Shown in pieces: positions 1-8,619 of a stretch of 64,000 bases of DNA. Source of the DNA: Synechococcus sp. CS-1332. GTDB lineage: Bacteria > Cyanobacteriota > Cyanobacteriia > PCC-6307 > Cyanobiaceae. Below the pieces are notes generated by a model that worked only from the letters and a program-made list of their open reading frames with translations, did no database searches and was not told where the DNA came from. A program made the position numbers and the translations under genes. Where the stretch lies: the NCBI RefSeq assembly GCF_025127995.1, contig NZ_JAHLYP010000029.1, positions 1-64,000 of the forward strand, in the 5' to 3' direction. How positions within the stretch are numbered: the first letter of the stretch is position 1; each line of letters begins with the position of its first letter.

Positions 1-710
1 AGGGCCTGCAGCACCAGGCCCTGCAGCCAGTCGGGCGGGGTGCTCCAGCCCAGGGCGGCGCAGGTCTGGCGATCCAGCAGGCCCAGCAGCCCCTGCCGCA
101 GGGCAGGGCGCAGGGGGGCGGGCCAGTCGGCCAGGAGCATGGCCAGGGTCGCCTCGGCGATGCGCCGGTTGGTGGCCGCCGGGGCGAACGCCTCCCGCTC
201 CACCCGTTCGTTCAGGGTCAGCAGCGCTTCGAGGCTGGCCGGCAGGTCTGCGATCCCCATCCGTTCGCCCACCCCGCACCAGAAGCGGAACAGGTGCTCC
301 TGCTCCAGGGGCTTCAGCGGCCGCCAGCCGTAGCGGGCCAGCCAGCGGATCGGCTCGGCGACGAAGGTGGAGAGGACGTAAAGGAAATCGTCGTTGCTGA
401 TCGCGTAGTGGCCGTGGATGCGGTTCATGCGATCAATCACCGCAGCCCCAGCCGGGCTGTCTGGGCCATGGCGCAGCAGTTCGGCCACCATCAGGCCTGT
501 GTCGTCGTAGCGCTTGCGGGGCCGGCGCTCGAATTCTCCGGTGCGGGCCAGCAGCCCGGAGATGGAGGGCACGCAGAAGGTCTTGAGCAGGGCCAGTTCC
601 AGGGCCCGGGTGAAGTCCCAGGAGAACAGTTCTCCCGCCAGCCGATGGGCCGTGGCTTCGGCGGCCTGGAGTGTCGCGGCGGCGCCTGAGGGGTCGGAGG
701 GGGAGTGCAT
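1..710 (-). CDS. MpaB/DUF2236-family oxygenase-like protein (partial, cut by left edge)
   Basis: Reading back from the ATG at 710 gives an uninterrupted protein of more than 230 residues that runs off the window, so the C-terminus is missing. The middle carries the family-typical run HYAISNDDFLYVLSTF followed by EPIRWLARYGWRP and FRFWCGVGERMGI. This matches the catalytic domain of the MpaB/MpaB'/rubber-oxygenase (DUF2236) family, which holds a b-type haem and oxidises varied organic substrates; the substrate cannot be deduced here. It is the last gene of a minus-strand trio, only 10 bases after the DUF924 gene. Family call fairly sure, function open. Confidence 0.75.
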   Translation of the reverse strand, partial: MHSPSDPSGAAATLQAAEATAHRLAGELFSWDFTRALELALLKTFCVPSISGLLARTGEFERRPRKRYDDTGLMVAELLRHGPDSPAGAAVIDRMNRIHGHYAISNDDFLYVLSTFVAEPIRWLARYGWRPLKPLEQEHLFRFWCGVGERMGIADLPASLEALLTLNERVEREAFAPAATNRRIAEATLAMLLADWPAPLRPALRQGLLGLLDRQTCAALGWSTPPDWLQGLVLQA

Positions 711-720
711 CGGGCGGGGG

Positions 721-1266
721 TCAGAAGCGGGAGCCGGGCTGCAGCAGGAAGACCAGTTCCTCGTCGCTGCTGGCCCGCCCGAGGACCCGGTTGCGATGGG
801 GGAAGCGGCCGAAGCGGGCGATGACCGCATGGTGGCGCCTGGCGAAGTCGGCCGTGCGCGGGTCGGTGAGGCGCTCGAACAGGGGCAGGCCCAGCTCCTG
901 CAGGGCCTGATCCTCGCTGTGCATCAGGGGCATCAGCCAGAACGGCCGCCGTTCCGGGACCGGCTCCGCCGCGACCCAGCCGGCCTCAAGGGCCCGCAGG
1001 GTGAGGGCCTGGGCCTGGCCATCGCCGGCAAAGGCGTGGGCCTGGTCGCGCCAGATCTGACGGGGGAACTGGTCGAGCACCAGCAGCAGGGCAAGGGCGT
1101 CCGGTTCGGTCTCGCCCCAGGGGGCCAGGCCGCCGGCCATGGCCAGTTCGGTGAGCTCTCCGAAGCGGTCCTGTACGGCCCGGTCGCCCGCGGCACCGGG
1201 TCTGAACCAGGCGGAGGGCGGAATCTCCTCGAACCAGAAACGCAGCACCTCCTCCGGGATCGACAT
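721..1266 (-). CDS. DUF924 family protein
   Basis: A 181-residue protein beginning MSIPEEVLRFWFEEIP. The opening VLRFWF, the central LALLLVLDQFPRQIWR and the later FLMPLMHSEDQ-type block (here WLMPLMHSEDQAL) are the hallmarks of DUF924, an all-helical TPR-like family found widely in bacteria and with no settled biochemical role. Full length for the family. It lies 3 bases downstream of a small membrane protein and 10 bases upstream of the MpaB-like gene, so the three are probably co-transcribed. Confidence 0.85.
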   Translation of the reverse strand: MSIPEEVLRFWFEEIPPSAWFRPGAAGDRAVQDRFGELTELAMAGGLAPWGETEPDALALLLVLDQFPRQIWRDQAHAFAGDGQAQALTLRALEAGWVAAEPVPERRPFWLMPLMHSEDQALQELGLPLFERLTDPRTADFARRHHAVIARFGRFPHRNRVLGRASSDEELVFLLQPGSRF

Positions 1267-1269
1267 GGA

Positions 1270-1491
1270 TCAGCGCAGATAACGGGTAAGAACAAAGGGA
1301 AGCGCCATCAGCACAAGAGCCATGGCGACCAGGGCGGAAAGGTTGCTGACTCCGAAGGGGATCACCATCAGCAGCACCCCACAGCCCAGGCTCACCGCAT
1401 GGGACTGCTTCTTGCCATAGAGCATGTAGCCCAGTCCGACCGATCCGATCAACAGCGCCATGAGTTGGACGATGCTGGGATCGCTGCGCAT
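1270..1491 (-). CDS. small two- or three-helix membrane protein, unknown function
   Basis: A 73-residue protein starting at the ATG at 1491. Hydrophobic stretches lie at about residues 8-23, 33-47 and 51-68, separated by a short basic loop (YGKKQSH), so it should span the inner membrane two or three times. Similar tiny proteins of the form GLGYxxYGKKQ are known in many bacteria but have no assigned role. It ends 3 bases before the DUF924 start and is probably the first gene of that minus-strand unit. Confidence 0.7.
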   Translation of the reverse strand: MRSDPSIVQLMALLIGSVGLGYMLYGKKQSHAVSLGCGVLLMVIPFGVSNLSALVAMALVLMALPFVLTRYLR

Positions 1492-1554
1492 GGATCCTGG
1501 CCTGGAACGGCGGACGACTCCATGCTGGGGCTCCCATTGCTGTCCTGCCCACCC

Positions 1555-2313
1555 ATGACCCACCTGGTGGTGCTGCAACACCTGGAGCGGGAAGGCCCGG
1601 CCCGCTTCGCCGAGGAGGCCCGACGCCGGGGCTGGGTGGTGACGGTGTGCCGGCCCGACCGGGGGGAGCCCCTGCCCCGGCTCGGCCCCGACCAGGCCCT
1701 GCTGGTGCTCGGCGGACCCATGGGCGTCGCTGACATCGGCTCGCAGGCCTTCCCCTGGCTGAAGGGGGAGGTGGCCCTGCTGCGGGAGTGCCTGGAGTGC
1801 GAGCGGCCCGTGATCGGGCTGTGCCTGGGGGCCCAGTTGCTGGCCCATGCCGCCGGGGGCCAGGTGGTGCCGCTGATGGCGGGGGAGCCGCCCGTGCGGG
1901 CCTACGAGGTGGGCTGGGGTCCGGTGGCCTGGACCCGGCCGGAGGAGCAGGAACCGGTGCTCGCCGGGCTCGGCGCCGCCATGCCTGTGCTGCACTGGCA
2001 TGGGGACCGGATCCAGCTGCCGGCCGCGGCCACCCTGCTGGGGTCCACATCTCTCTGCGCCGAGCAGCTGTTCCGGATCGGCCACCACGCCCACGGACTC
2101 CAGTTCCACGTGGAGGTGACGGACGCGGCCCTGCAGTCATGGCTCGACGAAGACGGTGACTACGTGCGGATGGCCCTCGGGCCGGACGGGGTCGACCAGG
2201 TGCGGGCCGGCCAGGCCCGCTGGGGGGAGGAGGGGGAGCGCCAGGGGCGCCGGCTCATCAACAACCTGCTGGATCGGGTCGCTGCCCTGCTGGGGGGGTA
2301 TCCCCTGCTGTGA
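1555..2313 (+). CDS. type 1 (class I) glutamine amidotransferase, stand-alone
   Basis: A 252-residue protein from the ATG at 1555 (an in-frame ATG at 1522 would add 11 residues; the shorter start begins MTHLVVLQH, as usual for the family). The class I GATase features are all visible: GGPMG at about residue 50, the nucleophile motif GLCLGAQLLA with the active Cys, HWHGD, and the catalytic pair in LQFHVE. It is a free-standing domain of the GuaA/YfeJ-like kind, which splits ammonia from glutamine or related gamma-glutamyl substrates. There is no synthase partner nearby, so the acceptor is unknown. Confidence 0.85.
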   Translation: MTHLVVLQHLEREGPARFAEEARRRGWVVTVCRPDRGEPLPRLGPDQALLVLGGPMGVADIGSQAFPWLKGEVALLRECLECERPVIGLCLGAQLLAHAAGGQVVPLMAGEPPVRAYEVGWGPVAWTRPEEQEPVLAGLGAAMPVLHWHGDRIQLPAAATLLGSTSLCAEQLFRIGHHAHGLQFHVEVTDAALQSWLDEDGDYVRMALGPDGVDQVRAGQARWGEEGERQGRRLINNLLDRVAALLGGYPLL

Positions 2314-2416
2314 GGGCCAGGCCGGCCAGCTCCCGGGGCTCCGGGCGCCGCAGGCGATGGGCGATCAGAAAGGCAGCGGCTTCGACATACGCGGCAGCCT
2401 CCGTAGGGTGAGCGTC

Positions 2417-3049
2417 ATGGCTCGGATCCTCGCAAGCCCCCTTCTGCTGGTGGTGCATGGCCGTGCCGGTGGCGTGATCCCCGCCGAACTGCTGGACCTG
2501 GCGCACGAGCTGGAGGTGGAACGCGGGGCGCCCGTGCGGCTGGAGGCCCTCACCGCAGCGGAACCCCCGGCCTTGCCGGCCGGCAGCGCCTTGGCCCCCC
2601 TGCTGCTGGTGCCCCTGTTTCTTCTGCCCGGCAGCCATGTGCGCCGGGACGTGCCGCAGATCGCCGCGCGATGCCGTCGTCGCGGGCCGCTGCGGCGCCT
2701 GCCCTTCCTGGGCTCCTGGCCCTCCTGGCAGGGCGCCTTGGCCGACGAGCTGGCGTCCCTGAAGGCCCAGGGGGGTGGGCCGTGGCTGCTGCATCACCCC
2801 CTGGAGGGGCCCCTGGGGGCGGCATTCCTGGCCCACCTGGAGGCCGTCACCGGTGGCCGTTGCCGCGCCACTCCATACAGTGCCCCCAATGCCGAGGACG
2901 CTCCGCTGCCCCTGCCTGGCCCCGCCCTGCCCCTGGCCCTGGCGGCCAACCGGCTCACCGACGCCCTGCCGTCGCCGCTGGGGGTACCCCTGCTGCAGCG
3001 GCCCCGGTTCCGGGCCGTGCTGCTGGAGGCGCTGATGGCGTTGCCATGA
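2417..3049 (+). CDS. CbiX/SirB-type sirohydrochlorin chelatase-like protein
   Basis: A 210-residue protein. The N-terminal LLLVVHGRAGG and the later VPLFLLPGSHVRRDVP each carry a His in the position of the two metal-handling histidines of the CbiX/SirB class II chelatases, which insert Fe or Co into sirohydrochlorin. The stop overlaps the cobA start (ATGA at 3046-3049), and CobA makes the precursor of that substrate, so the context supports siroheme synthesis for sulfite and nitrite reductases. The C-terminal half is divergent and the chelated metal is not certain. In-frame starts also exist upstream (GTG 2408). Confidence 0.75.
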   Translation: MARILASPLLLVVHGRAGGVIPAELLDLAHELEVERGAPVRLEALTAAEPPALPAGSALAPLLLVPLFLLPGSHVRRDVPQIAARCRRRGPLRRLPFLGSWPSWQGALADELASLKAQGGGPWLLHHPLEGPLGAAFLAHLEAVTGGRCRATPYSAPNAEDAPLPLPGPALPLALAANRLTDALPSPLGVPLLQRPRFRAVLLEALMALP

Positions 3050-3855
3050 CGGACGGCACCCTGCCCCTCTCCGCCAACGACGGCCCCGGGACGGTGTATC
3101 TGGTGGGGGCCGGCCCCGGGGATCCCGACCTGCTCACCCTGCGGGCCCACCGCTTGCTGCAGCAGTGCGACGCCCTCGTCTACGACTCCCTGGTGCCCAC
3201 GGCCCTGCTGGACCTGGTGCCCCAGGATTGCGAGCGGCACTTCGTGGGCAAGCGCCGCGGCCACCATTCGGTGCCCCAGCCCAGCACCAATGCCGTGTTG
3301 CGTGAGCTGGCCGGCCGCCGGCGCCTGATCGTGCGCCTCAAGGGCGGCGATCCGTTCCTGTTCGGCCGCGGCGGGGAGGAGGCGGCGCACCTGGCCGCCC
3401 ACGGTATTCCGGTGCAGGTGGTGCCCGGGGTCACCGCCGGCATCGCCGCCCCCGCCTACGCCGGCATTCCCGTCACCCACCGGCGGGCGGGTTCGAGCGT
3501 CACCTTCGTGACCGGCCACGAAGAGATCGACAAGCGTCGCCCCGGCGTCGACTGGCGCGGCCTGGCCCGCAGCAGCGATGGCCTGGTGATCTACATGGGC
3601 CTGCACAACCTGCGCCACATCGTCGCGGAGCTGATCGAGGGGGGCCTGGCCCCCAGCACGCCCGCCGCCGTGATCCAGCAGGGCACCGTGCGGGGCCAGC
3701 GGCAGCTGGTGGCCACCCTGGAGGTGCTGGCCGACCGGGTGGAGGCAGAGGCGTTCGCCTCGCCGTCGATCGTGGTGGTGGGCGCCGTGGTGGAGGAGCG
3801 GGTGCCGTCCTGTGCGCCGTCGCCCGCCGATGTGGCGATGCCGATCCCCTTCTGA
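3046..3855 (+). CDS. cobA: uroporphyrinogen-III C-methyltransferase
   Basis: A 269-residue enzyme that methylates uroporphyrinogen III at C2 and C7 with SAM to give precorrin-2, the branch point to siroheme and cobalamin. Visible family motifs in order: [58 protein letters not shown] and VIYMG. This is the single-domain CobA type, without the CysG dehydrogenase/chelatase half. That job is presumably done by the overlapping upstream CbiX-like gene and other genes. The start is fixed by the ATGA overlap at 3046. Confidence 0.95.
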   Translation: MTDGTLPLSANDGPGTVYLVGAGPGDPDLLTLRAHRLLQQCDALVYDSLVPTALLDLVPQDCERHFVGKRRGHHSVPQPSTNAVLRELAGRRRLIVRLKGGDPFLFGRGGEEAAHLAAHGIPVQVVPGVTAGIAAPAYAGIPVTHRRAGSSVTFVTGHEEIDKRRPGVDWRGLARSSDGLVIYMGLHNLRHIVAELIEGGLAPSTPAAVIQQGTVRGQRQLVATLEVLADRVEAEAFASPSIVVVGAVVEERVPSCAPSPADVAMPIPF

Positions 3856-3914
3856 GCCCCGCCCGCCGGCAGGGGCGCCATGCTGGGCCCCAGCCCGATC
3901 CCGTCAGCTCCGGC

Positions 3915-4430
3915 ATGAGCCAGCCCGGCCTTTCCCACCTCAACGCCGCCGGCCAGGTGCACATGGTGGAGGTGGGCGACCGGCCCGCCAGCGACCGCCG
4001 CGCCGTGGCCGAGGGCCATATCACGATGGCGCCCGAGGTGCTGGCCCTGGTGCTGGAGGGTCGGGCGGCCAAGGGTGACGTGCTGGCGGTGGCCCGGGTG
4101 GCGGCGATCCAGGGCGCCAAGCGCACCTGGGAGCTGATCCCCCTGTGCCACCCGATCGCCCTGACGGGCCTGGAGGTGCTGATCGAGCCCAGCGCCGACG
4201 GCAGCGGCCTGCGGCTGCAGGCCAGCGCCCGCACCAACGGCGCCACCGGGGTGGAGATGGAGGCGCTGACGGCGGTGCAGGTGGGCCTGCTCACCCTCTA
4301 CGACATGGTCAAGTCGGCCGATCCGGCCATGACCATCGGCCCGGTGCGGCTGCTGCGCAAGGAAGGGGGCCGCCGCGGCCCCTGGGTGCATCCCGCTGTC
4401 CAGGCCCTGGCTGGGGAGTCCGATGGCTGA
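3915..4430 (+). CDS. moaC: cyclic pyranopterin monophosphate synthase
   Basis: A 171-residue enzyme of molybdenum cofactor synthesis that converts the MoaA product (3',8-cyclo-7,8-dihydro-GTP) to cyclic pyranopterin monophosphate. Diagnostic motifs are the substrate-binding LCHPIALTG and the active-site helix [22 protein letters not shown] with its Asp and Lys. The length is normal. It overlaps moeA by 8 bases, so the two are translationally coupled. The partner moaA is not in the window. Confidence 0.96.
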   Translation: MSQPGLSHLNAAGQVHMVEVGDRPASDRRAVAEGHITMAPEVLALVLEGRAAKGDVLAVARVAAIQGAKRTWELIPLCHPIALTGLEVLIEPSADGSGLRLQASARTNGATGVEMEALTAVQVGLLTLYDMVKSADPAMTIGPVRLLRKEGGRRGPWVHPAVQALAGESDG

Positions 4431-5679
4431 ACCGTTCCCCCGCGAAGGCCTGCCCCTGGAGGAGGCGCGCCGCCGGGTGCTGGCGGCGATCACCCCGCTG
4501 GAGGGCTCCGAGCGGCTGCCGCTGGGGCAGTGCCTGGGCCGGGTGAGTGCCGAGCCGGTGCTGGCCCTTGAAGCTGTGCCGGGCTTCCGGGCCTCGATCA
4601 TGGATGGCTATGCCATCGCCGAAGCCGACGCTCCCAGCCCCGGCCGCCGCTGGCGATTGGTGGGCCGTTCCGCCCCCGGGGCCCCCTACGGAACGGTGCT
4701 GGTGGAGGGGGAAGCGATCCGGATCCTCACCGGCGCGCCCCTGCCCGAGGGGGCGCAGCGGGTGCTGCCCCAGGAGCTGGTGAGCCCGGAGTCCGTTCGG
4801 GAGGCCGCCGCCGCCGACGGCCTGGTGCTCACCGGGAAGGCGGGGCCCAACCCCTGGATCCGCGCCCCCGAGGAGGAGGCCGCCACAGGCGACGAATTGC
4901 TGCCGGGCGGCGTGCGCCTGGGGCCAGCCGCCCTGGGTCGGCTGGCCAGCTGCGGTGTGGCGACGCTGCTGGTGAGCGCCCGCCCACGGGTGGGGTTGCT
5001 GATCAGCGGTGACGAGCTGGTGGCCGCCGGCGCGGCGCGGGGGCCGGGTCAGATCTGGGAGAGCAACGGCACCCTGCTGCGGGCCCTGCTGGAGCGGCTG
5101 GGCTACGGGGTGAGCGAGCAGCGGGTGGTGGCCGACGATCCGGCCGCCCTGCGCCGAGCGTTGCAGGAGCTGGCCGCCGGCTGCGACGTGGTGGTGAGCA
5201 CCGGCGGCGTCTCGGCCGGGGACAGCGACTGGATCCGGCCCCTGCTGGCCGAACTGGGGACGGTGGGCTTCTGGAAGCTGTTCCTCAAGCCCGGCCGGCC
5301 CTTCGCCTTCGGCCGGCTGGGGACGCGGCCCTTCTTCGGCCTGCCTGGCAATCCAGTGGCCGCGGCGATCACGGCCCTGCAGCTGCTCTGGCCCGCCCTG
5401 CAACGGCTGGAGGGGGGCGAGGTGGTGCTGCTGCCGCGGCTGAAGGTGCGCCTGGCATCGGCGCTGAAACGGGGCGCTGGGCGGCCCGAACTGGCCCGGG
5501 CCCGGTTGCAGGTGGATGGCGACGGCACCCTGCTGGCCCTGGTGGAGGGCAGCCAGGCCTCCTCCCGCATCGGCTCGCTCCAGGGGGCCGACCTGCTGCT
5601 GGAGATCCCTGCCGAGACGGGCGCCCTGGAGGCCGGCGAGGACCTGTGGGCCCAGCTGCTGCGGCTGCCCCTGCTCTGA
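4423..5679 (+). CDS. moeA: molybdopterin molybdenumtransferase
   Basis: A 418-residue enzyme that inserts molybdate into adenylylated molybdopterin. Motifs in order: [12 protein letters not shown] near the start, the domain I/II region with [12 protein letters not shown], the MoCF_biosynth fold with LLISGDELV and [13 protein letters not shown], then [10 protein letters not shown], and the C-terminal domain IV. The length is typical of bacterial MoeA. It overlaps moaC. The neighbouring moaD-moaE genes lie on the other strand just downstream. Confidence 0.95.
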   Translation: MAEPFPREGLPLEEARRRVLAAITPLEGSERLPLGQCLGRVSAEPVLALEAVPGFRASIMDGYAIAEADAPSPGRRWRLVGRSAPGAPYGTVLVEGEAIRILTGAPLPEGAQRVLPQELVSPESVREAAAADGLVLTGKAGPNPWIRAPEEEAATGDELLPGGVRLGPAALGRLASCGVATLLVSARPRVGLLISGDELVAAGAARGPGQIWESNGTLLRALLERLGYGVSEQRVVADDPAALRRALQELAAGCDVVVSTGGVSAGDSDWIRPLLAELGTVGFWKLFLKPGRPFAFGRLGTRPFFGLPGNPVAAAITALQLLWPALQRLEGGEVVLLPRLKVRLASALKRGAGRPELARARLQVDGDGTLLALVEGSQASSRIGSLQGADLLLEIPAETGALEAGEDLWAQLLRLPLL

Positions 5680-5680
5680 G

Positions 5681-6262
5681 TCAGTCGTTGGTGGCGTCCG
5701 CCGGCCTGGGGGCGGGGATCGGGGCTGGGAGACCGTCGATGCTGCGGCGGTTCTTGCGCTGCCAGTAGCGCTCCAGGCCCTCGCTCCCCTTGCGGCGGGC
5801 CCAGCTGTCGAGCGCGGTGCGATCCCCCCCGTAGGCGTACGTGGGCACCGCCATGCCGCAGGAGGTCTGGACCTTGTCGATGGTCAGATCGAAGATCTGG
5901 CGGGCGCCGGCCAGGGGCTCGAACAGGCCGTAAAGCTCGTCCCAGCCCTCCTCGCCGCACTCTTCGCCGTACTGGATGGTGCGGGCGGTGCCGTAGAGCC
6001 GCAGGATCTGGGGTGGGCCCTCAAAGGCGCAGAACATCAGGGTCATGCGCGGGCACAGCTGCACGTGGGCGGCGGTTTCGTTGCCACTGCCGGTGAGGTT
6101 GAGCCAGATCACGCGGCGCTCGTCGAGCACCCGCAGGGCATCCCGTCCCTTGGGGGACACGTTCACCGTGCTGTCCGCCGTGGCGGTGCCGACGAAGAAC
6201 AGCTTCTGGGCGGCGATGAAGGCGATGTGGTCGGCGCTGAGGGCGCCGCAGGACTGGCCCAT
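5681..6262 (-). CDS. pyridoxamine 5'-phosphate oxidase-fold (PPOX) family protein
   Basis: A 193-residue protein of the split-barrel flavin-binding fold. The N-terminal block FVGTATADSTVNVSPKGRD, then VIWLNLTGSGNETAAH and LRLYGTAR are characteristic of the PPOX-type family common in cyanobacteria and actinobacteria. Members bind FMN or F420 and usually reduce or oxidise small substrates; none can be assigned here. It runs tail-to-tail with moeA with a one-base gap. It follows moaE on the same strand by about 18 bases, so it could be read with moaD-moaE. Confidence 0.85.
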   Translation of the reverse strand: MGQSCGALSADHIAFIAAQKLFFVGTATADSTVNVSPKGRDALRVLDERRVIWLNLTGSGNETAAHVQLCPRMTLMFCAFEGPPQILRLYGTARTIQYGEECGEEGWDELYGLFEPLAGARQIFDLTIDKVQTSCGMAVPTYAYGGDRTALDSWARRKGSEGLERYWQRKNRRSIDGLPAPIPAPRPADATND

Positions 6263-6280
6263 GGGAGGGGGGTGATGGAT

Positions 6281-6742
6281 TCAGAGGGGGGTGTTGCCGG
6301 TCACCCAGGTGCCGCTGCCGCCGCTCCACTCCTGTTTCCAGAAGGGAGCGTGGTGCTTGAGATCCTCCAGCAGCTCCTGGACGCAGCGCTGTGCCGGGCC
6401 GCGGCGGTCCGCCTGGACGGCCACCAGCACGATCGCCTCCCCCGGCCCGATCCGCCCCACCCGGTGCGCCACCAGCACCGCCCCAACGCCGTGGCGCGCT
6501 GCGCAGGCCTCGGCGATGGCCCGCAGCTGGGCCTCGCTCATGCCTGGGTAGTGCTCAAGTTCAAGGGCCTCCAGAGGCTCTCCTGAGGCGGTGGTGGGGC
6601 GCACGCGGCCAATGAAGTGGCTCTCGGCGGCCGGGGCGGCTGGGCCCAGGTTCCCCTGCCAGGCGGCCAGCAGCTCCAGCGGCTGGAAGGGTGCCTCCAG
6701 CAGCTGCACCACGATCGGCTGTCCTGGGTTGGGGGTCGGCAT
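6281..6742 (-). CDS. moaE: molybdopterin synthase catalytic subunit
   Basis: A 153-residue large subunit of molybdopterin synthase, which puts two dithiolene sulfurs on cyclic pyranopterin monophosphate using MoaD thiocarboxylate as donor. Visible are HFIGRVRPTTASGEPLEALELEHYPGM, the HRVGRIGPGEAIVLVAV strand and the C-terminal active-site KHHAPFWKQEW with its catalytic Lys. It starts 3 bases after the moaD stop, the usual moaD-moaE order. Confidence 0.95.
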   Translation of the reverse strand: MPTPNPGQPIVVQLLEAPFQPLELLAAWQGNLGPAAPAAESHFIGRVRPTTASGEPLEALELEHYPGMSEAQLRAIAEACAARHGVGAVLVAHRVGRIGPGEAIVLVAVQADRRGPAQRCVQELLEDLKHHAPFWKQEWSGGSGTWVTGNTPL

Positions 6743-6745
6743 GGG

Positions 6746-7000
6746 TCAGCCTCCGCTGATCGGGGGCAGGAAGGCCACCTCGTCGCCGGGGCGCAGGGGG
6801 GTGTCGGGGGCGGCGAAAGCCTGGTTGATGGCCACGCGGATGCTGGGCGGCAGCTCCCCGACGCCTGCCGCAGGGCTGTCGTCGAGGGCTAACTGGCGCC
6901 AGAGATCGGCGGCGTTGGTGAGGCTGGCCCCGAGGGGGATCAGGCGCTCACCCCAGCCGGCCCGCTCCCGCAGGGCAGCGAACAGGCGAACGCGCACCAC
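6746..7000 (-). CDS. moaD: molybdopterin synthase sulfur carrier subunit
   Basis: A small ubiquitin-fold protein ending in PPISGG. The C-terminal Gly-Gly is the site that MoeB adenylates and turns into a thiocarboxylate. The core VRVRLFAALRERAGW and the AINQAF and LRPGDEVAFLPP blocks are typical of MoaD. No ATG fits: I chose the GTG at 7000, which gives about 84 residues, close to the usual 81; a TTG at 7045 would add 15 residues. It is directly upstream of moaE. Confidence 0.9.
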   Translation of the reverse strand: MVRVRLFAALRERAGWGERLIPLGASLTNAADLWRQLALDDSPAAGVGELPPSIRVAINQAFAAPDTPLRPGDEVAFLPPISGG

Positions 7001-7078
7001 GGCGGCGAGGTCTGGAGTGGGGGCGACCAAGGGACGGCGGCGCAACGATCACTGGGGTGACTCTGGGCCACGGGGGCC

Positions 7079-7918
7079 TCAGGCCTGGTCTGGCCGGAGC
7101 AACCGCACCGGATCGCCCACGGCCACCGGGCCGGGGGTCACCACGCTGAGCCGGAGGCCCGCCACCACGCCGTTGTGGCGGGCGGTGGCCCGCAGGATCT
7201 CCAGGTCTTCGCCGAGGGGGCCCTGGGCCAGGGTGGTGACCACGCAGCGGGGGCAGCCGCCGTCGACCCGGAGCACCAACTGCTCGCCGATCTGCAGACA
7301 GGCGCCGTCCCAGGCTCCCTCCACGAAGCCTTCGGCCCCCTCCGGCGTGCGGATCAGCAGGTTGGGGCGGAACCGTTCCACGGCGAAATCGAGCTGGGGC
7401 TCGAGCTGCCGCAGCCGCTCCAGGGTGGCGGTGGTGATGGCGTGGATGGGGCAGGCATCGAAGAAGGTGCCCGCAGGCAATTCCAGGGCGTTGGTTTCGT
7501 CCTGGAAGGCGCGGCCCTCCACCGGCGGCCAGTACTGGTCAAGGCTGGCGCCGTCGGGAGGGGTGTCCAGCAGGCTCACCCGGCGCCCGAACAACTCGCT
7601 GAAGAAGGCGCCGACATCGTTGTCACTGCTGCAGAGCTCGGCGGCCCCACCCCCCTGGCGCGGGCCGATCAGCACCGGTGGCAGGGGCGCGGACGGCGCC
7701 GGCTCCTCCCGGAAGCGGGCGCGGTAGCCGAGCAGGTCCTGCCAGAGGCGTGGGTTCTTGGCGCTGGCCACCCGGCCGCTGGCGTGGTCCCACAGGGCGT
7801 AGGCCCGATCGCCCCGGATGCCGCGGGGCTCCACATCCAGCCTCTGGGGTGAGTCCCCGAGCATCGATTTCACCGGGTAACGCCAGAGCGTCTGCACCGT
7901 CCCCACCAGCTCCCGCAC
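7079..7918 (-). CDS. MOSC domain-containing protein
   Basis: About 279 residues from a GTG at 7918; a TTG at 8014 would lengthen it to 311, and the start is unsure. The N-terminal beta-barrel begins VQTLWRYPVKSMLGDSPQ and is followed by GDRAYALWD, as in MOSC_N. The C-terminal MOSC part has DGGCPRCVVTT with the conserved Cys thought to bind sulfurated Mo cofactor or a sulfur, and then PGPVAVGDPVRLL. MOSC proteins include mARC-like Mo enzymes and sulfur carriers. Its place beside moaD-moaE and moeA fits a Mo-linked role. It is divergent from the 8026 gene. Confidence 0.82.
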   Translation of the reverse strand: MRELVGTVQTLWRYPVKSMLGDSPQRLDVEPRGIRGDRAYALWDHASGRVASAKNPRLWQDLLGYRARFREEPAPSAPLPPVLIGPRQGGGAAELCSSDNDVGAFFSELFGRRVSLLDTPPDGASLDQYWPPVEGRAFQDETNALELPAGTFFDACPIHAITTATLERLRQLEPQLDFAVERFRPNLLIRTPEGAEGFVEGAWDGACLQIGEQLVLRVDGGCPRCVVTTLAQGPLGEDLEILRATARHNGVVAGLRLSVVTPGPVAVGDPVRLLRPDQA

Positions 7919-8025
7919 ACCCTTGACCCGTTGTTGCCGGCCTACTCTGCGGGCCTGGGCGGGACAGCTCCGGTAACAGGACCTACCGTCCGCCCAGGGT
8001 TCGCCTGGATCCAACGGCCGGGACC

Positions 8026-8439
8026 ATGAAGGAATTCATCCACCTGAGGTCGGCCCAATTCCCCCAGCTGCCCGGCGAGGCCGAGGAGATGGTGAATGAG
8101 GGCCTGGTGGGCAAAGCCCTGGCCCTCTACCTCCAGGAGAAGCTCCAGCGCCTGGGCCGGGAGGTGCCCTTCGTCTGCTGCGAAGACTGGGGCTGGTGGG
8201 TGGAGCTGGCCGGACCCCCCTTCCGCTTCGGGGTCTGCATCTACAGCCTTCCCAGCGACGGGGAGGTGGCCGAGTTCTGCTGCACCGACGGGGCCGGCGC
8301 CGAGCGGATCTGGAACTGGCGGACGTTCGGCTGGATCGATACGGCCCCCTGGGCGGAGGCCCTGCACGGGGAGCTGCTGGCCATCGTCCGGGACGATCCG
8401 GAGCTGGAGCTGCTGGGCAGCGGCCCCACGTTTCCCTGA
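8026..8439 (+). CDS. conserved hypothetical protein
   Basis: A 137-residue soluble protein beginning MKEFIHLRSAQFPQLPGEA. It is rich in Trp and Cys through its middle (CCEDWGWWVEL, EFCCTDG, IWNWRTFGWID), has no signal peptide or membrane segment, and no motif I can assign. The composition and codon use match the neighbours and the start has a clear ATG, so it is a real gene, but I do not recognise its family beyond a general resemblance to small proteins of unknown function. It is divergent from the MOSC gene. Confidence 0.6.
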   Translation: MKEFIHLRSAQFPQLPGEAEEMVNEGLVGKALALYLQEKLQRLGREVPFVCCEDWGWWVELAGPPFRFGVCIYSLPSDGEVAEFCCTDGAGAERIWNWRTFGWIDTAPWAEALHGELLAIVRDDPELELLGSGPTFP

Positions 8440-8441
8440 GC

Positions 8442-8615
8442 TCAGGGGCTCCCGAAGAAGCCCCGGGAATTCAGCCAGAGGCTCAGCACCACCAGCGGCA
8501 ACAGGAACCCCGCCAGGATCTGCAGGCGAGGGCGCAGGCCGCCTGACTCCTCGGCAGCGTTGGCCGGCATGGTCTTGGGGGGGCCTGGCGTCTTGCGGCG
8601 CGATCGCGACGGCAT
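8442..8615 (-). CDS. 57-residue single-span membrane protein
   Basis: A short open frame from the ATG at 8615 to the TGA at 8442. It starts MPSRSRRKTPGPPKTMPAN, a very basic tail, followed by one hydrophobic segment (about residues 31-48, LQILAGFLLPLVVLSLWL) and the end NSRGFFGSP. Basic cytoplasmic tail plus one helix predicts an N-in topology. It fills the gap between two genes exactly and ends 3 bases beyond the stop of the opposing gene. Function unknown. Confidence 0.55.
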   Translation of the reverse strand: MPSRSRRKTPGPPKTMPANAAEESGGLRPRLQILAGFLLPLVVLSLWLNSRGFFGSP

Positions 8616-8619
8616 GGCC

